DNA from: Dyadobacter sp. CY347
GTDB taxonomy: Bacteria > Bacteroidota > Bacteroidia > Cytophagales > Spirosomataceae
Reading direction: 5' to 3'
Length of the DNA stretch: 64,000 bases
Assembly: GCF_021502655.1 (NCBI RefSeq)
Contig: NZ_JAKFFT010000003.1
Coordinates: 1 to 64,000 of the forward strand
The position numbers and the translations under genes were made by a program. The notes under the pieces were generated by a model. The model worked only from the letters and a program-made list of their open reading frames with translations. It did not search any database and was not told where the DNA came from. How positions within the stretch are numbered: the first letter of the stretch is position 1; each line of letters begins with the position of its first letter. Shown piece after piece: positions 1 to 10,005 of the stretch.

Positions 1-1
1 A

Positions 2-382
2 ATTGCCAAACGCGTACTTAGCGATTTGCCAGCCGTCAATTCGCTAGGCGACCAGGTGCCTTTCAATTGCCCGGGCTGTGGTGGCGTGCTATGGAAAGTG
101 GACAAAGGCCCCTTGACACGCTACCGCTGTCACACAGGTCATGCCTATACTGCGCAAGCCTTGATCGCCGAGCAGACCTTAAAGATCGAAGAGACGATGT
201 GGACAGCCCTTCGGATGTTTGAAGAAAGGAGAAATCTTTTGACCACGTTTGCTAAGGAACAGTCCGGGGCAATCAAGAGATCGGCGCTCGAAAGGGCAGA
301 ACTGTCCCAGGTACATATTGACCGGATTAAAGCAATCCTGCTTGCTGATGACAAGGGAACTGCTCAGGGCACACCCACTTAA
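2..382 (+). CDS. cheB: CheB-type chemotaxis methylesterase, C-terminal part (5' end outside window)
   Basis: The frame is open to the left edge, so this is only the last ~126 residues. It carries the cysteine-rich tail seen after the catalytic domain of many receiver-less CheB proteins: CPGCGGVLW, then RYRCHTGHAYT, then a helical segment. The catalytic part is not in the window. CheB enzymes remove methyl groups from chemoreceptors, but in Bacteroidota such genes often sit among multi-PAS kinases and orphan receivers, as here, and may serve another signalling pathway. The family call rests on the tail alone. Confidence 0.72.
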   Translation: MAKRVLSDLPAVNSLGDQVPFNCPGCGGVLWKVDKGPLTRYRCHTGHAYTAQALIAEQTLKIEETMWTALRMFEERRNLLTTFAKEQSGAIKRSALERAELSQVHIDRIKAILLADDKGTAQGTPT

Positions 383-560
383 CTAATCTCAAAAACGTCG
401 GGTAATTCTTGAGACTTACTTCTGTTCCCGAGCAAATCAATTTGCATGGGAACCCTGTGCGTAGAATGAAACCAGGAGCTTGAAATGTTGACGGACCTTA
501 ACAGAAAGTTGTTTTCTCATGCACTCTGGCAGGATTTTACAATTGATTAGTAAACGCTAA

Positions 561-983
561 ATGGAAAACGGACCAATTCTATATGTAGGGGGAGATGAAG
601 ATGACCGGTACCTGGTCAAAGATGCGCTCGAATCAATTGGTCGAACTAGCAAAGTGATCAACTTTGACAATGGACAGGCGCTAATTGATTATCTTAATAG
701 CTGCAAGGAAAGGCCCTTTATAATACTATGCGATTTGTACCTTCCGCAAATGACCGGTCTAGAATTAAAGGAAGTTATTAATGCTGATGACAATTTGAAG
801 CGAAGGACAATCCCATTTATATTTCTTTCTGAATCAGTAAATCCTAAGGATGTCGATGATGCATACATGTCACTGGTTCAAGGCTTTTATGTAAAAGCCA
901 CTACTTACGAAGCCTTGAAAAATCAGCTTCGGGCTATATGCGAATACTGGGAACTTGCTACTTTACCTGGTGAAAAGGTGTAG
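561..983 (+). CDS. Single-domain response regulator (receiver only)
   Basis: A 140-residue protein made of one receiver domain with no output domain. The acidic pocket is GDEDD (residues 11-15), the phospho-acceptor is Asp58 in CDLYLP, the switch Ser is near 90 and the conserved Lys is Lys112 in FYVKA. Such proteins act as phosphate shuttles or by protein contact. It lies between the CheB-type gene and a large hybrid kinase, so it is a plausible partner of that kinase. The first acidic-pocket residue is replaced by Gly (YVGGDED), a mild deviation. Confidence 0.88.
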   Translation: MENGPILYVGGDEDDRYLVKDALESIGRTSKVINFDNGQALIDYLNSCKERPFIILCDLYLPQMTGLELKEVINADDNLKRRTIPFIFLSESVNPKDVDDAYMSLVQGFYVKATTYEALKNQLRAICEYWELATLPGEKV

Positions 984-1405
984 TTTTCTTGAATACAAGA
1001 TTAAATCTTTCTATCAGGTTTAATCTATACTTTGTTTTTATAATCAAAGGACGAAAGTACAGTTCTTGACTTTTTGTTTACGATGGCAAAGTTGTAATCA
1101 GTACATGACAGAAACAGATGTATTCTGGAAAGCAATACAACTTGGCGCAGTGAATTATTTTGCAAACAATCACTTTGGATGGTTTGCTGGACAATCCCGC
1201 AATTTACTGTTTGGTACATCAATTTATTAAAATAAAGATAGTTGGCACAAAAATTTAAGATCACTTTAATCATTTAACAATCACGTCGGTAGACAACATG
1301 GGCTACTTTATGAGTAATAAACCATTTGCTATTATGCCTGCCATGTAGGATAATTGTTTTGGTGCCAGTTTCTTGTTCAGTCCCCGCCTTTACAACAGCG
1401 ACTTT
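984..1405. other. Intergenic stretch, possible receiver-domain scrap
   Basis: No convincing gene. From 1104 a short plus-strand frame reads MTETDVFWKAIQLGAVNYFA, which resembles the back half of a receiver domain (KA-x-x-LGA-x-x-YF), and then degenerates. This may be another receiver remnant; the match is short and the call weak. Confidence 0.25.
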
Positions 1406-4400
1406 ATGGGAAATGTTGCCAACAATGATTCAGATAAGCTTTTTCAAGGACCAGGCGAAATGCGCGCCGTTTGTCGGGCGTTTGACTGGTCACATACTGT
1501 TTTAAGGGCCAGCAGGCATTGGCCACAATTCCTTCGAGCATCGGTTCAATTAGTATTAGCTTCCCCTTTTCCCGCCGTCATTCTCTGGGGAAAAGAGCTA
1601 ATTCAAATATATAATGATGGCTACCGAGAGCTGATGGACGATAAACACCCATTAGGACTTGGCCAGCCCACCCAGCAGTGCTGGCCTGAGGTATGGCATA
1701 TCAATGAGCCCATTTACAAGCGGGTGTGGCAGGGTGAATCCTTTCGTTTTGATGACGCACTATACCCGATTAATCGTTCCGGTCACTTGCAAGACGCTCT
1801 GTTCACCCTCGCATATAGCCCGATATTTTTAGATTCAGGTGAAGTTGGTGGTATCTTGGTGACGGTACTGGAAACAACACGCCAGGTACAAGAGAAGAAA
1901 GATGATAAGCAGGCATATGCAGATAGTGAACAGCGGTTTGCCCACTTAGTTGCAGCTACCTCAGAAATCGTTTACATGATGAGCCCTGACTGGCGGCAGA
2001 TGGTCCAGTTGATAGGAAAAGATTACTTGACCAACACCGCTTCGCCCAAAGGAAACTGGCTGGAAGAATACATTCCGCAGACTGAGCGCGAGCGCGTCCA
2101 GGCAATCATTCAACAGTCCATCGAGGGAAAGACGCCCTTCGAAGCTGAACACCAGGTTTTTCGTCGGGACGGATCTGTGGGCTGGATTTTTTCCCGGGCT
2201 ATCCCCATTTTTAATGATGCAGGCGACATCCATCAATGGTTGGGGGCAGCTAGTGATGTTACTGAGCGAAGACAGGCAGAACAGCGGTACCGTACGCTAT
2301 TTAACTCAATTGATGAAGGTTTCTGCTTATTAGAACGTGTTGACACCAATCAAATAGATTTTCGCTACATGGAAGCCAACCAGGCCTTTTCCAAACATAC
2401 AGGGGTGGGAGCAGTAGTTGGTAAAACGATCAGGGAAGCCTTCCCAAAAGCTCCCCATGAAGCTTATGCCCTTTACGAGGAGGTCTGGCAAACTGGCCAA
2501 TCGGTACGTACCATCCTGGATATAAAAAGTATTGACCGCATTATTGAGCTATTTGCATTTCGTGTTGAGCAAGGTGCAAACAGGCAGTTAGCGGTCATAT
2601 TCAAAGATGTTACTGAAAATAGGCGTCATCAAATGCATCAGACCCTCTTAGCCGATGTAAGCCAAGAGCTGGCCAATTTAGATAATGCCGACAAAACGAT
2701 GGAAGTACTTGGTAGCAAAATTGCTAACCATTTCGGGAATTCTAGAATCGCCTTCAGCCAGGTAGGCAAGCAGGGCATTACCGTAGAATATGATTGGCAT
2801 CAGCCAAACTTATTGAGTATGCGGGGCATATACCCGGTCGAACTTTTTTTGACAAAAGATTTCCACCAGGCTTGTGGTGAAGGTAAGATGCATGTTATTG
2901 GTAATACTGATTTGGATTCTGGCGCCAATGAACAATTAATGACAGAGATGAATGTCGTCTCACTTGTTAACATTCCATTACCGCGGCAGGGACGTTGTCA
3001 CTTTTGTATGACAGTGATGGATAAAGCACCCCGTCACTGGCGTGAGGATGAAATTAATTTGATGCGTGAGCTTGCCGAACGCATCTGGGCACGACTCGAA
3101 CGCATGCAGGATGAAGAAGCCTTGCGACAGGCGGAGAAGCGTCTAAGGCTTGCCACGGAAGCTGCCGATATGGCGACCTGGGAGTGGCAATTGGATACCA
3201 ACCAGATTTATTGGAACGAAGAGCATTTCAGGATATTTGGTCTCGAACCCCAAAGCGGGCCAGTCAAACCCGAGCTGTTCTTTGGGCACGTTCACCCTGA
3301 TGACCGTGAGCGCATAGGTGCCCAGCTGCAAGCAGCCCTTGATAAGGACGAGTTATTTGATGCGGAGTTTTGCGCCGTGCTACAAGATGGTTCTACCCAC
3401 TGGATGAGTGGCTACGGGCGTGTGATGGAGAAAGTGGATGACCAGCCTGTCCTAATGAGTGGGGTCATGTATGACATTACTGCCCGCCGCCAGGCAGAAC
3501 AAGCCCTTAGTGAATCCGAAGAACGCTTTCGTGCTTTTGTGACGTCAACCTCGGATGCAGTATACCAGATGAGCCCTGACTGGCAGCAGATACACCATTT
3601 GGTAGATAAGTCATTTCTTTTGGATACAGCAACAAAGAGCTCCAGCTGGTTGCAAAAATATATACCAGTAGAAGACCATCCCTTTGTACAGGAGGCTATC
3701 AACAAAGCGATCGATAGCAAGGCACCTTTTGAGTTAGAGCACCGTGTCATTTTGGCTGGAGGGGACATAGGCTGGACATTCTCGCGCGCGATCCCCAAGC
3801 TTGACCACCGGGGTCAGATCATTGGATGGTTTGGAACTGCCAGTGATATAACCGGTATCAAGCACTCCCAGCAGGCTCAGCGCGAATCTGAATTGCAATA
3901 CCAAATTTTGTTCGATTCAATTGACGAAGGCTTTTGTGTCATTGAAGTACTCTTTGATCAGCAAGGAAAGGCGATCGATTACATTGTTTTGCAAGCCAAC
4001 CCTGCACTTGTCCGGCAGACCGGGCTCGTTGGTGTTGTCGGGAAGACGATGCGAGAGCTGGCCCCAGCCCATGAAGAGTTCTGGTATGAAACCTATGGGC
4101 GTATTGCCAAGACAGGCCAGCCGGCCCGTTTCGAGCATGAGGCGGCCGCCTTAGGGTACTTCTATGATGTTTATGCATTCCCTATTGGCCCGGCTGGTCA
4201 AAACCAGGTTGCTGTTTTGTTTAATGACATCATGGATAGAAAGAAAACCCAGCAAACCCTGCAGGCAAGCCAGGCCCGCCTGGCTGCTATTTTCCAAAGT
4301 TTGCCTGTGGCGGTTGGAGAATTTGACCATGACGGCAAGGTTGTAATTGCCAACAAGGTGATGGACCGCTATCTACCCAATGGACTTATGCCCTCCATGG

Positions 4401-5779
4401 ATGAAACCCGTCATGATCGCTGGCTTGCGTATAATGCAGATGGTACCCGCCTAGAGCGTAGTAATTTCCCTGGTGCCCGGGCCCTTCGTGGAGAGCGGGT
4501 ACTTCCACCCGTTGAAATGCAATATCGACAGGAGGATGGCAGTGTGATATGGACGCATGTGGCAGCAGTGCCTCTGGTTAACAACCACGGCAAGGTTACC
4601 GGTCAAGTCACCATCATTACGGATATAGATGAACTGAAATCGGCTGAAAGTGCACTGCAGCAGGCTGACCGGCGCAAGGACGAGTTCCTGGCCATGTTGG
4701 CCCATGAGCTAAGAAACCCCATGTCTACAATACGAAACGGGTTGTCGGTGCTGTCCCTGACGGGCGTAGGTACAGATCCCGTTACAGAGCAGACCGTTAC
4801 TTTAATGGAGCGCCAGGTAAACCACCTGGTGCGATTAGTGGATGATCTGCTTGATGTAAGCCGCATTACCCAAAATAAAATAGAGCTTAAAAAGGAGTAT
4901 ATTGAACTGGGGAGGCTGGTATCTGATGCGGTTATGGCGATTGGTGGCCAGTATGCATCGGTGGGCAAGCAATTGCACCTGACACCTTTTACAGAACGTC
5001 TATACGTCCAAGGCGATATCACACGGTTAAGCCAGGTAGTCACTAATCTTTTGACAAATGGCCTTCGCTATACAGGTGAGCAGGGACAGGTTTGGATAAG
5101 TTTGACCAAGCAAGAGGGTCATGCATTGATCCGGGTTGCAGATAACGGAATTGGACTTACAAAAGAGCAGCTTAGCTCGATTTTTGATCTATTTGTACAA
5201 GCTGACAATTCGCTGGCCCGTTCGCAGGGGGGATTAGGCATCGGTCTTACCCTGGTGCAGCGCCTGGTAAAGATGCACGGCGGGCATGTAGAGGCGCGCA
5301 GCAATGGATTAGCCCAGGGAAGCGAGTTTTTGATCTACTTGCCGATGGAAGATAGACCATCAAGCGCCAAAGGTATAACTGGTATTAGCAGTGGCCAGCA
5401 GCTGCGCGGGCAGCGGGTCCTGGTTATTGATGATAACGTCGATGCTACCATACTGGTTACACTACTTTTACAGTTAAAAGGGTTTGAGGTAGAGAGTCGT
5501 AAAAGTGGCTTGGAAGGGATTAGAGCGGCCGAAACAATAATGCCAGCCGTAATCCTATGCGACATTGGCATGCCAGAGATGGATGGCTATCAAACAGCAA
5601 AAATGATCCGCCAGCAGCCCTGGGGCAAAAACATTCCGCTGATTGCCCTGACAGGCTATGGTCAGCAGGAAGACAAGCAGCTAGCCCAAAATGCGGGCTT
5701 TGATAGCCACCTTATTAAGCCGGTTGATGTGAAAGAACTTATCTTATTGATCGATGAACTTACAAGCAAAAATGGTTAG
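1406..5779 (+). CDS. Hybrid sensor histidine kinase with multiple PAS domains and a receiver
   Basis: About 1457 residues with no membrane segment, so probably a cytosolic sensor. Order: N-terminal PAS-like domain, two PAS domains, a GAF-like region (~420-580), further PAS domains up to ~1085, HisKA with the phosphorylated His1100 in HELRNP, HATPase_c (N box NLLTNGLRY, G boxes DNGIG and GGLGIGL), and a C-terminal receiver with acceptor Asp1386 (CDIGMPEMDG). Two PAS pairs look like copies of each other: segments starting near 1940 and 3520 share SPDW, EYIP/KYIP and FSRAIP, and each is followed by a domain with SIDEGFC. A TTG codon 33 bases upstream (1373) is in frame; I chose ATG 1406 because ATG is the usual start in this phylum. 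Confidence 0.93.
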   Translation: MGNVANNDSDKLFQGPGEMRAVCRAFDWSHTVLRASRHWPQFLRASVQLVLASPFPAVILWGKELIQIYNDGYRELMDDKHPLGLGQPTQQCWPEVWHINEPIYKRVWQGESFRFDDALYPINRSGHLQDALFTLAYSPIFLDSGEVGGILVTVLETTRQVQEKKDDKQAYADSEQRFAHLVAATSEIVYMMSPDWRQMVQLIGKDYLTNTASPKGNWLEEYIPQTERERVQAIIQQSIEGKTPFEAEHQVFRRDGSVGWIFSRAIPIFNDAGDIHQWLGAASDVTERRQAEQRYRTLFNSIDEGFCLLERVDTNQIDFRYMEANQAFSKHTGVGAVVGKTIREAFPKAPHEAYALYEEVWQTGQSVRTILDIKSIDRIIELFAFRVEQGANRQLAVIFKDVTENRRHQMHQTLLADVSQELANLDNADKTMEVLGSKIANHFGNSRIAFSQVGKQGITVEYDWHQPNLLSMRGIYPVELFLTKDFHQACGEGKMHVIGNTDLDSGANEQLMTEMNVVSLVNIPLPRQGRCHFCMTVMDKAPRHWREDEINLMRELAERIWARLERMQDEEALRQAEKRLRLATEAADMATWEWQLDTNQIYWNEEHFRIFGLEPQSGPVKPELFFGHVHPDDRERIGAQLQAALDKDELFDAEFCAVLQDGSTHWMSGYGRVMEKVDDQPVLMSGVMYDITARRQAEQALSESEERFRAFVTSTSDAVYQMSPDWQQIHHLVDKSFLLDTATKSSSWLQKYIPVEDHPFVQEAINKAIDSKAPFELEHRVILAGGDIGWTFSRAIPKLDHRGQIIGWFGTASDITGIKHSQQAQRESELQYQILFDSIDEGFCVIEVLFDQQGKAIDYIVLQANPALVRQTGLVGVVGKTMRELAPAHEEFWYETYGRIAKTGQPARFEHEAAALGYFYDVYAFPIGPAGQNQVAVLFNDIMDRKKTQQTLQASQARLAAIFQSLPVAVGEFDHDGKVVIANKVMDRYLPNGLMPSMDETRHDRWLAYNADGTRLERSNFPGARALRGERVLPPVEMQYRQEDGSVIWTHVAAVPLVNNHGKVTGQVTIITDIDELKSAESALQQADRRKDEFLAMLAHELRNPMSTIRNGLSVLSLTGVGTDPVTEQTVTLMERQVNHLVRLVDDLLDVSRITQNKIELKKEYIELGRLVSDAVMAIGGQYASVGKQLHLTPFTERLYVQGDITRLSQVVTNLLTNGLRYTGEQGQVWISLTKQEGHALIRVADNGIGLTKEQLSSIFDLFVQADNSLARSQGGLGIGLTLVQRLVKMHGGHVEARSNGLAQGSEFLIYLPMEDRPSSAKGITGISSGQQLRGQRVLVIDDNVDATILVTLLLQLKGFEVESRKSGLEGIRAAETIMPAVILCDIGMPEMDGYQTAKMIRQQPWGKNIPLIALTGYGQQEDKQLAQNAGFDSHLIKPVDVKELILLIDELTSKNG

Positions 5780-5995
5780 AGTTCTTTGTTACCAGCAATA
5801 TTATATCAGTTGAGAAAGTGTTAGGTAGGTATGATTGAAGCTTATGGCGATTAATAGATGTAATATTTGCTAGAACGTTGATTATGTCATAAACGAATGT
5901 AACCCACTTTGCTTAGTGCCATGGTAGATCAAAAATTACTAGGTTATACACACTTTTTTCCAGTATTTAATCAAACATCAGAATAGTAAGGGGTT

Positions 5996-6430
5996 ATGAA
6001 TAAAAAAGGACCTATTGTAATTATAGAAGATGACATGGACGATCAGGATATCCTGTCGGAAATCTTCAACGAATTGAATTATAAGAATGAGCTGGTCTTC
6101 TTTGGGGATGGTGTACAAGCCTTGGAGTACCTGACAAATATAGATATTGAACCTTTTCTTGTCCTTTCTGACATAAACATGCCCAAATTAAATGGGATGG
6201 AATTATATGAGAAAATTCATAATAATGAAGACTTGAGATTAAAATCCATCCCATATCTTTTCTTTTCTACAAGTGCCGAACAAAAGTATGTCATCGATGC
6301 GTATTCCAGGTCGATTCAAGGATTCTTTATCAAACCCAGTAATTATGATAGATTAAAAAAAATGATAGTAAAAATTGTAGAGTACTGGCACGAATGTGAA
6401 TCACCCAACTATATCAAAAATGCTCAATAG
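5996..6430 (+). CDS. Single-domain response regulator (receiver only)
   Basis: A 144-residue receiver without output domain. The acidic pocket is EDDMDD (11-16), the acceptor Asp59 lies in LSDINMP, and Lys113 lies in FIKPS. It is similar in layout to the receiver at 561-983, and the two flank the hybrid kinase, suggesting that both receive phosphate from it or from a shared phosphorelay. It is probably its own transcript: 216 bases separate it from the kinase. Confidence 0.9.
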   Translation: MNKKGPIVIIEDDMDDQDILSEIFNELNYKNELVFFGDGVQALEYLTNIDIEPFLVLSDINMPKLNGMELYEKIHNNEDLRLKSIPYLFFSTSAEQKYVIDAYSRSIQGFFIKPSNYDRLKKMIVKIVEYWHECESPNYIKNAQ

Positions 6431-6456
6431 TGAAAAAATGTAGGGAAGGTACTGGA

Positions 6457-6846
6457 ATGAATATTACAACAATGGAAACAATGAATGGCACCGAATGGCT
6501 ACCAGGCGATACCGGGACTGAAATACAGAAATTTTGGAAGGAATTTTAGGAAAATCCTGCTGAAATGACCGGCCTGCAATTACTTATCGATTTGCAACCT
6601 GCTATTAAAAATGGCTCCCACTCTTGGCGTCCGATCTCTGAGAACGGGATAACATTCACACAAGAAAGTAGTGATATTAGCGGTGTAAAATTGGTTACAA
6701 GTCTAGCTTGTTTCCCCTGTCAAGTGAAGCACACATATGGTTTGAACATGCCATGGGTGAGCAACGTAATTTGGTTTAAAGGTGCTTCAATCTCGCGTGC
6801 AGCTTTTTTGCTGCCTGTCTGGGAAATCAATAAAAGTTTGCTGTAA
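6457..6846 (+). pseudogene. Unrecognised small ORF interrupted by an in-frame TAG
   Basis: One frame runs from ATG 6457 to TAA 6846 and is broken only by TAG at 6547-6549. Both sides have coding-like composition: WLPGDTGTEIQKFWKEF before the stop, ENPAEMTGLQLLIDLQ after it. I recognise no family. An alternative is that only the downstream piece from ATG 6565 (93 residues) is translated, or that nothing is. Confidence 0.3.
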
Positions 6847-6915
6847 GAAGTGCTGATGGATCGATAATTGCTAGGTAAGCCTACTTTCAACAGATCCGGC
6901 ACTAATTACTAATTT

Positions 6916-7953
6916 ATGGCATTTATAGACAACGTATTACAAGCCCCATCATACGGGTGGTCTGACCAAGCGGGTGAGCTAATCAAACCAAAGGCAAGTC
7001 AGATCTTCGAGGAGTTTTTTAGAAGGCTGAATGTCTTCACAGACCGCCGAAACTGGCTCCCGCTAATGAGTTGGGTAAAAGTACTGTGCATGGTGCCCCT
7101 GTTGATGCTATTTATATTTGAGTTTTTTAGCTTGCCTTTACTAGCCGCAGCATTCATATACAGTATGATCATTATGGGAACGCATGGCACAATCTGGCAT
7201 CACAGATATTGTACCCATGGGGCGTATAAGTTTAGCAGCAAGTTCTGGCGCTTTGCTACGCAGAACTTAACCGTGAGCATGATTCCCGAAGAGATCTATG
7301 TGGTCTCCCATCACGTTCACCATGCCAAATCAGACCAGCCTGGCGATCCTTATAATGCGCAGGCTGGGTTTCTATATTGTTTTCTGGCCGATGTCAACCA
7401 TCAGCCTATTGCCAAAGATTTGAGCTCGGCAGACTACAACCGTGTTAAACTGTTGATGAAACATACAGGTGTAAAAGCCAACAGCTACGCACAATACCTC
7501 AAATGGGGATCTTATGTTAATCCTGGGCGTGCGCTGGCAGCATGGGCGATCAATTGGTCGTTTTGGTACGGAGCTTTTTATCTGGCAGGGGGGCATGCAC
7601 TGGCATGCTGTCTTTTTGGTGCCGCAGGTTTCTGGGCTGTAGGGGTGCGGACCTTTAACTATGAGGGACATGGAAAAGGCAAAAAGGTGCAAGTGGATGG
7701 TGTAGACTTTAACAAAAAAGACAATTCTATTAATCAAATCTGGCCGGGCATCGTCGCTGGTGAATGGCATAACAACCATCACTTGTACCCTAAGAGTGCA
7801 CGCAGCGGCTTTCAACCGCATCAGATTGATTTGGCCTGGTACTATATTAAGTTTATGCACCGGATTGGTGCTGTAAGTACTTACAGAGATTCAAAAAAGG
7901 ATTTTCTCAAACAGCACCATGGGCCTTACCAGGAAAGTCAACAACAAATTTGA
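6916..7953 (+). CDS. Membrane fatty acid desaturase, acyl-CoA/acyl-lipid delta-9 type
   Basis: A 345-residue diiron membrane desaturase. The three histidine boxes are intact: HHRYCTH (95-101), HHVHH (132-136) and EWHNNHH (283-289). Hydrophobic stretches near 55-90 and 205-245 fit the usual membrane spans. Enzymes of this class insert a double bond into a fatty acyl chain using O2 and an electron donor, changing membrane fluidity. The gene stands alone; neighbours give no pathway context. A remnant of a different desaturase lies at 9237-9518. Substrate position cannot be read from the sequence. Confidence 0.9.
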   Translation: MAFIDNVLQAPSYGWSDQAGELIKPKASQIFEEFFRRLNVFTDRRNWLPLMSWVKVLCMVPLLMLFIFEFFSLPLLAAAFIYSMIIMGTHGTIWHHRYCTHGAYKFSSKFWRFATQNLTVSMIPEEIYVVSHHVHHAKSDQPGDPYNAQAGFLYCFLADVNHQPIAKDLSSADYNRVKLLMKHTGVKANSYAQYLKWGSYVNPGRALAAWAINWSFWYGAFYLAGGHALACCLFGAAGFWAVGVRTFNYEGHGKGKKVQVDGVDFNKKDNSINQIWPGIVAGEWHNNHHLYPKSARSGFQPHQIDLAWYYIKFMHRIGAVSTYRDSKKDFLKQHHGPYQESQQQI

Positions 7954-8111
7954 CAAGAACTGGCAGGTGCGATAGGCTGACAACATCGATTACTCCGCCA
8001 TAAACTTACCGAAGCATTGCCTCTATAAATCTCTCACTGTGACCAACACAAATGTGGTAGTTAACGAATGCTTGATCTCAACCGGCCATTTCGGCCAAAA
8101 CAATAAAGATT

Positions 8112-8462
8112 ATGAAAAGCCTTGCTGATACAACAGAATTAATGGAAAATACGATTAGTATGTTGATGGGTAGCGATGCGACGGTTATGACCGGGCCTGC
8201 AATAGCAATCACTGATCAGTGGATTCTGCTACTTTCCGAAAGTGAAACTACGGCTGATATTGCCGCACAACTGCAAGAGCTGAAAAATTTGATTCAAACG
8301 GATCCTGATAATTCGGAAAGCATTACTGGTCAATTGACCGCAATCGCTGAAAATGTTTTATTGATCGCGCCGGAAATCGGCGCAGAAGGAGAAATGCCGT
8401 CACTGCTGGCAGCTTTGGCAACCGCATTGCGGTCAGTTTCCGGCACGATTGACGAAGAATGA
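8112..8462 (+). CDS. Hypothetical protein, 116 residues
   Basis: An acidic, mostly alpha-helical protein rich in Ala, Leu, Thr and Glu, without signal peptide or Cys. I recognise no family. It ends 36 bases before the transaldolase remnant and could once have been co-transcribed with it. The amino acid composition looks genuinely coding. Confidence 0.55.
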   Translation: MKSLADTTELMENTISMLMGSDATVMTGPAIAITDQWILLLSESETTADIAAQLQELKNLIQTDPDNSESITGQLTAIAENVLLIAPEIGAEGEMPSLLAALATALRSVSGTIDEE

Positions 8463-8498
8463 ATACTCGCATTTAATACTCTAAAAACAGATTTGAAT

Positions 8499-9229
8499 AT
8501 GGACAATAATAAGGTAAAACAAATACATGATTTTGGCCAGAGCATCTGGTTGGATTTCATTGACCGCTGGCATTATTGCCATCGGGACAGCCATCAGCGA
8601 GGGAATTAATGTGAATGTTACCTTGCTTTTCAGCCTTAAACGTTATGAAGCAGTCGTGGAAGCATTATATTTCAGGACTGGAAAAAAGGGATCAACAGGG
8701 CCTGCCCATTAACCAAATTTCTTCTGTTGCCAGCTTCTTTTTGAGCCGTATCGACATCTTAGTAGATCCGTTTTTAGAAAAAAATGCGCTGAGCGATCTG
8801 TGCGGGCAAGTTGCCATTGCATCTGCGAAAACAGCCTACCAGATCTACAAAAGACTGTTCAGCTCTGAGCGTTGGAAAAAGTTAGCTGAAAAAGGTGCAG
8901 TCGCGCAGCGGTTGCTGTGGGCGAGTACCAGCAGTAAGGATCCTGCTTTCAAAGACACCCGGTATGTGGAAGCACTCATCGGACCAGACACGGTCAATAC
9001 CATTCCGCTGCAAACGTTGGAAGCATTTCGCGACCACGGCAATCCGGCAAGCCGCCTGGAAGAAAACTTGGACAAAGCAGCATCTATTTTGGAAAAAATA
9101 AAGGTCGGCGGGATTGATATGGAAGCTGTGGCTGTCCAGCTCGAAAATGAGGGAATAGACAAGTTCACCGAGCCTTTCCAGAAACTGCTGGATGCAATTG
9201 ATAACCAGAAAGAACAAGCAGGAGTTTAA
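8499..9229 (+). pseudogene. tal: Transaldolase pseudogene with a large internal deletion and frameshifts
   Basis: Transaldolase moves a dihydroxyacetone unit between sugar phosphates in the pentose phosphate pathway. Here only pieces remain. ATG 8499 opens the typical N-terminus (IHDFGQSIWLDFIDR); at about 8567 it jumps, in another frame, to AISEGINVNVTLLFSLKRYE of the mid-protein, so ~130-150 residues including the early barrel strands and catalytic region are missing. Near 8668 one extra base shifts to the frame of ISGLEKRDQQGLPINQ, which then runs intact through SVASFFLSRID, GPDTVNT and AFRDHG to the stop at 9229. The remaining reading frame from 8615 would be a 204-residue C-terminal fragment, not an active enzyme. 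Confidence 0.85.
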
Positions 9230-9236
9230 TCTAAGA

Positions 9237-9518
9237 TTAATCTCCGTCGCAGTATGCCTGCTCATTCCTGAATGTCGGGTTATGATCAGGCATATTTATA
9301 GAATCGCTTCCTAAAACCTGTGTTCCAAAACGTTTCAGACCAACTATATGGGCCTCTAAGGCAATCAGTAGTATCAGCTTTTCAAGGTAAGCCAACCCAA
9401 ATTTAGCAGCGGTCTGTTTTACCGTCCGAGCAATGTCAGAATAATTTACATAGCAGATCTTAGTAAACCAATGGTGCTCGATCTGATAATTTAACCACCG
9501 ATATACTAGTCTAGCCAT
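9237..9518 (-). pseudogene. C-terminal remnant of a linoleoyl-CoA/delta-6-type desaturase
   Basis: The minus strand encodes 93 residues matching the end of front-end desaturases: WLNYQIEHHWFTKICYVNY contains the third histidine box QIEHH, followed by the usual tail up to GLKRFG. The N-terminal part with the first two histidine boxes is absent upstream (9519 onward), so this is a fragment. It abuts the transaldolase remnant tail to tail, only 7 bases away. Confidence 0.75.
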
Positions 9519-9623
9519 TTATTATCAGGGATCAAAGAATGTGACAAATTGACAATGCGCTTTGTATTATCGCAATCTATGTTGAGTTATAAATTATATC
9601 TGTGGAGCATATCACAAGAATGT

Positions 9624-9917
9624 TCAATCGCCAAGCTGCGATATCTTAGCTCGATCCATTGCTTTCTGTCGTGCAATGCGGAGTGCCCAATTAAAAACCG
9701 ACCCGCTCTTACTATCATACGAACGTATATTTTGCCAGAATTCGATGAAAGTCTCATGCAGAACTTGTTGGGCTATTATTTGGTCCGGGATTATGTTGCA
9801 AATAATACCATACAGCCCAGGGGAGGAATAATCATAAAAATACTCAAATGCAGTTCGCTGATTGGCTTTAAGCGCGAACACCAACTGCTGCTGGGTGAAG
9901 TTAATTTCATCGCGCAT
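9624..9917 (-). pseudogene. ECF sigma factor remnant (region 2 only)
   Basis: 97 residues that match sigma-70 region 2 of an ECF sigma factor: AFEYFYDYSSPGLYGI, then FIEFWQNIRSYDSKSGSVFN and WALRIARQKAMDR. The frame stops right after region 2, and region 4, needed for -35 recognition, is not found downstream on the minus strand. A functional ECF factor would need ~170-190 residues. Confidence 0.72.
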
Positions 9918-10005
9918 ATTAATTTTGAATGTCCTTGTATTTACTAAAACAACTATGCCATTGTTTGTAATGTATTGAAATACAAATATTTGTGTTAAAC
10001 TTGGT

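Noticed and set aside
1961..5571. Many 60-160-residue frames on the minus strand inside the hybrid kinase
   Set aside because: They are shadows of the coding frame, overlap each other in several frames and show no domain, start context or conserved motif.
9549..9947. 132-residue plus-strand frame
   Set aside because: It is antisense to the sigma-factor remnant, whose conserved residues are on the minus strand.
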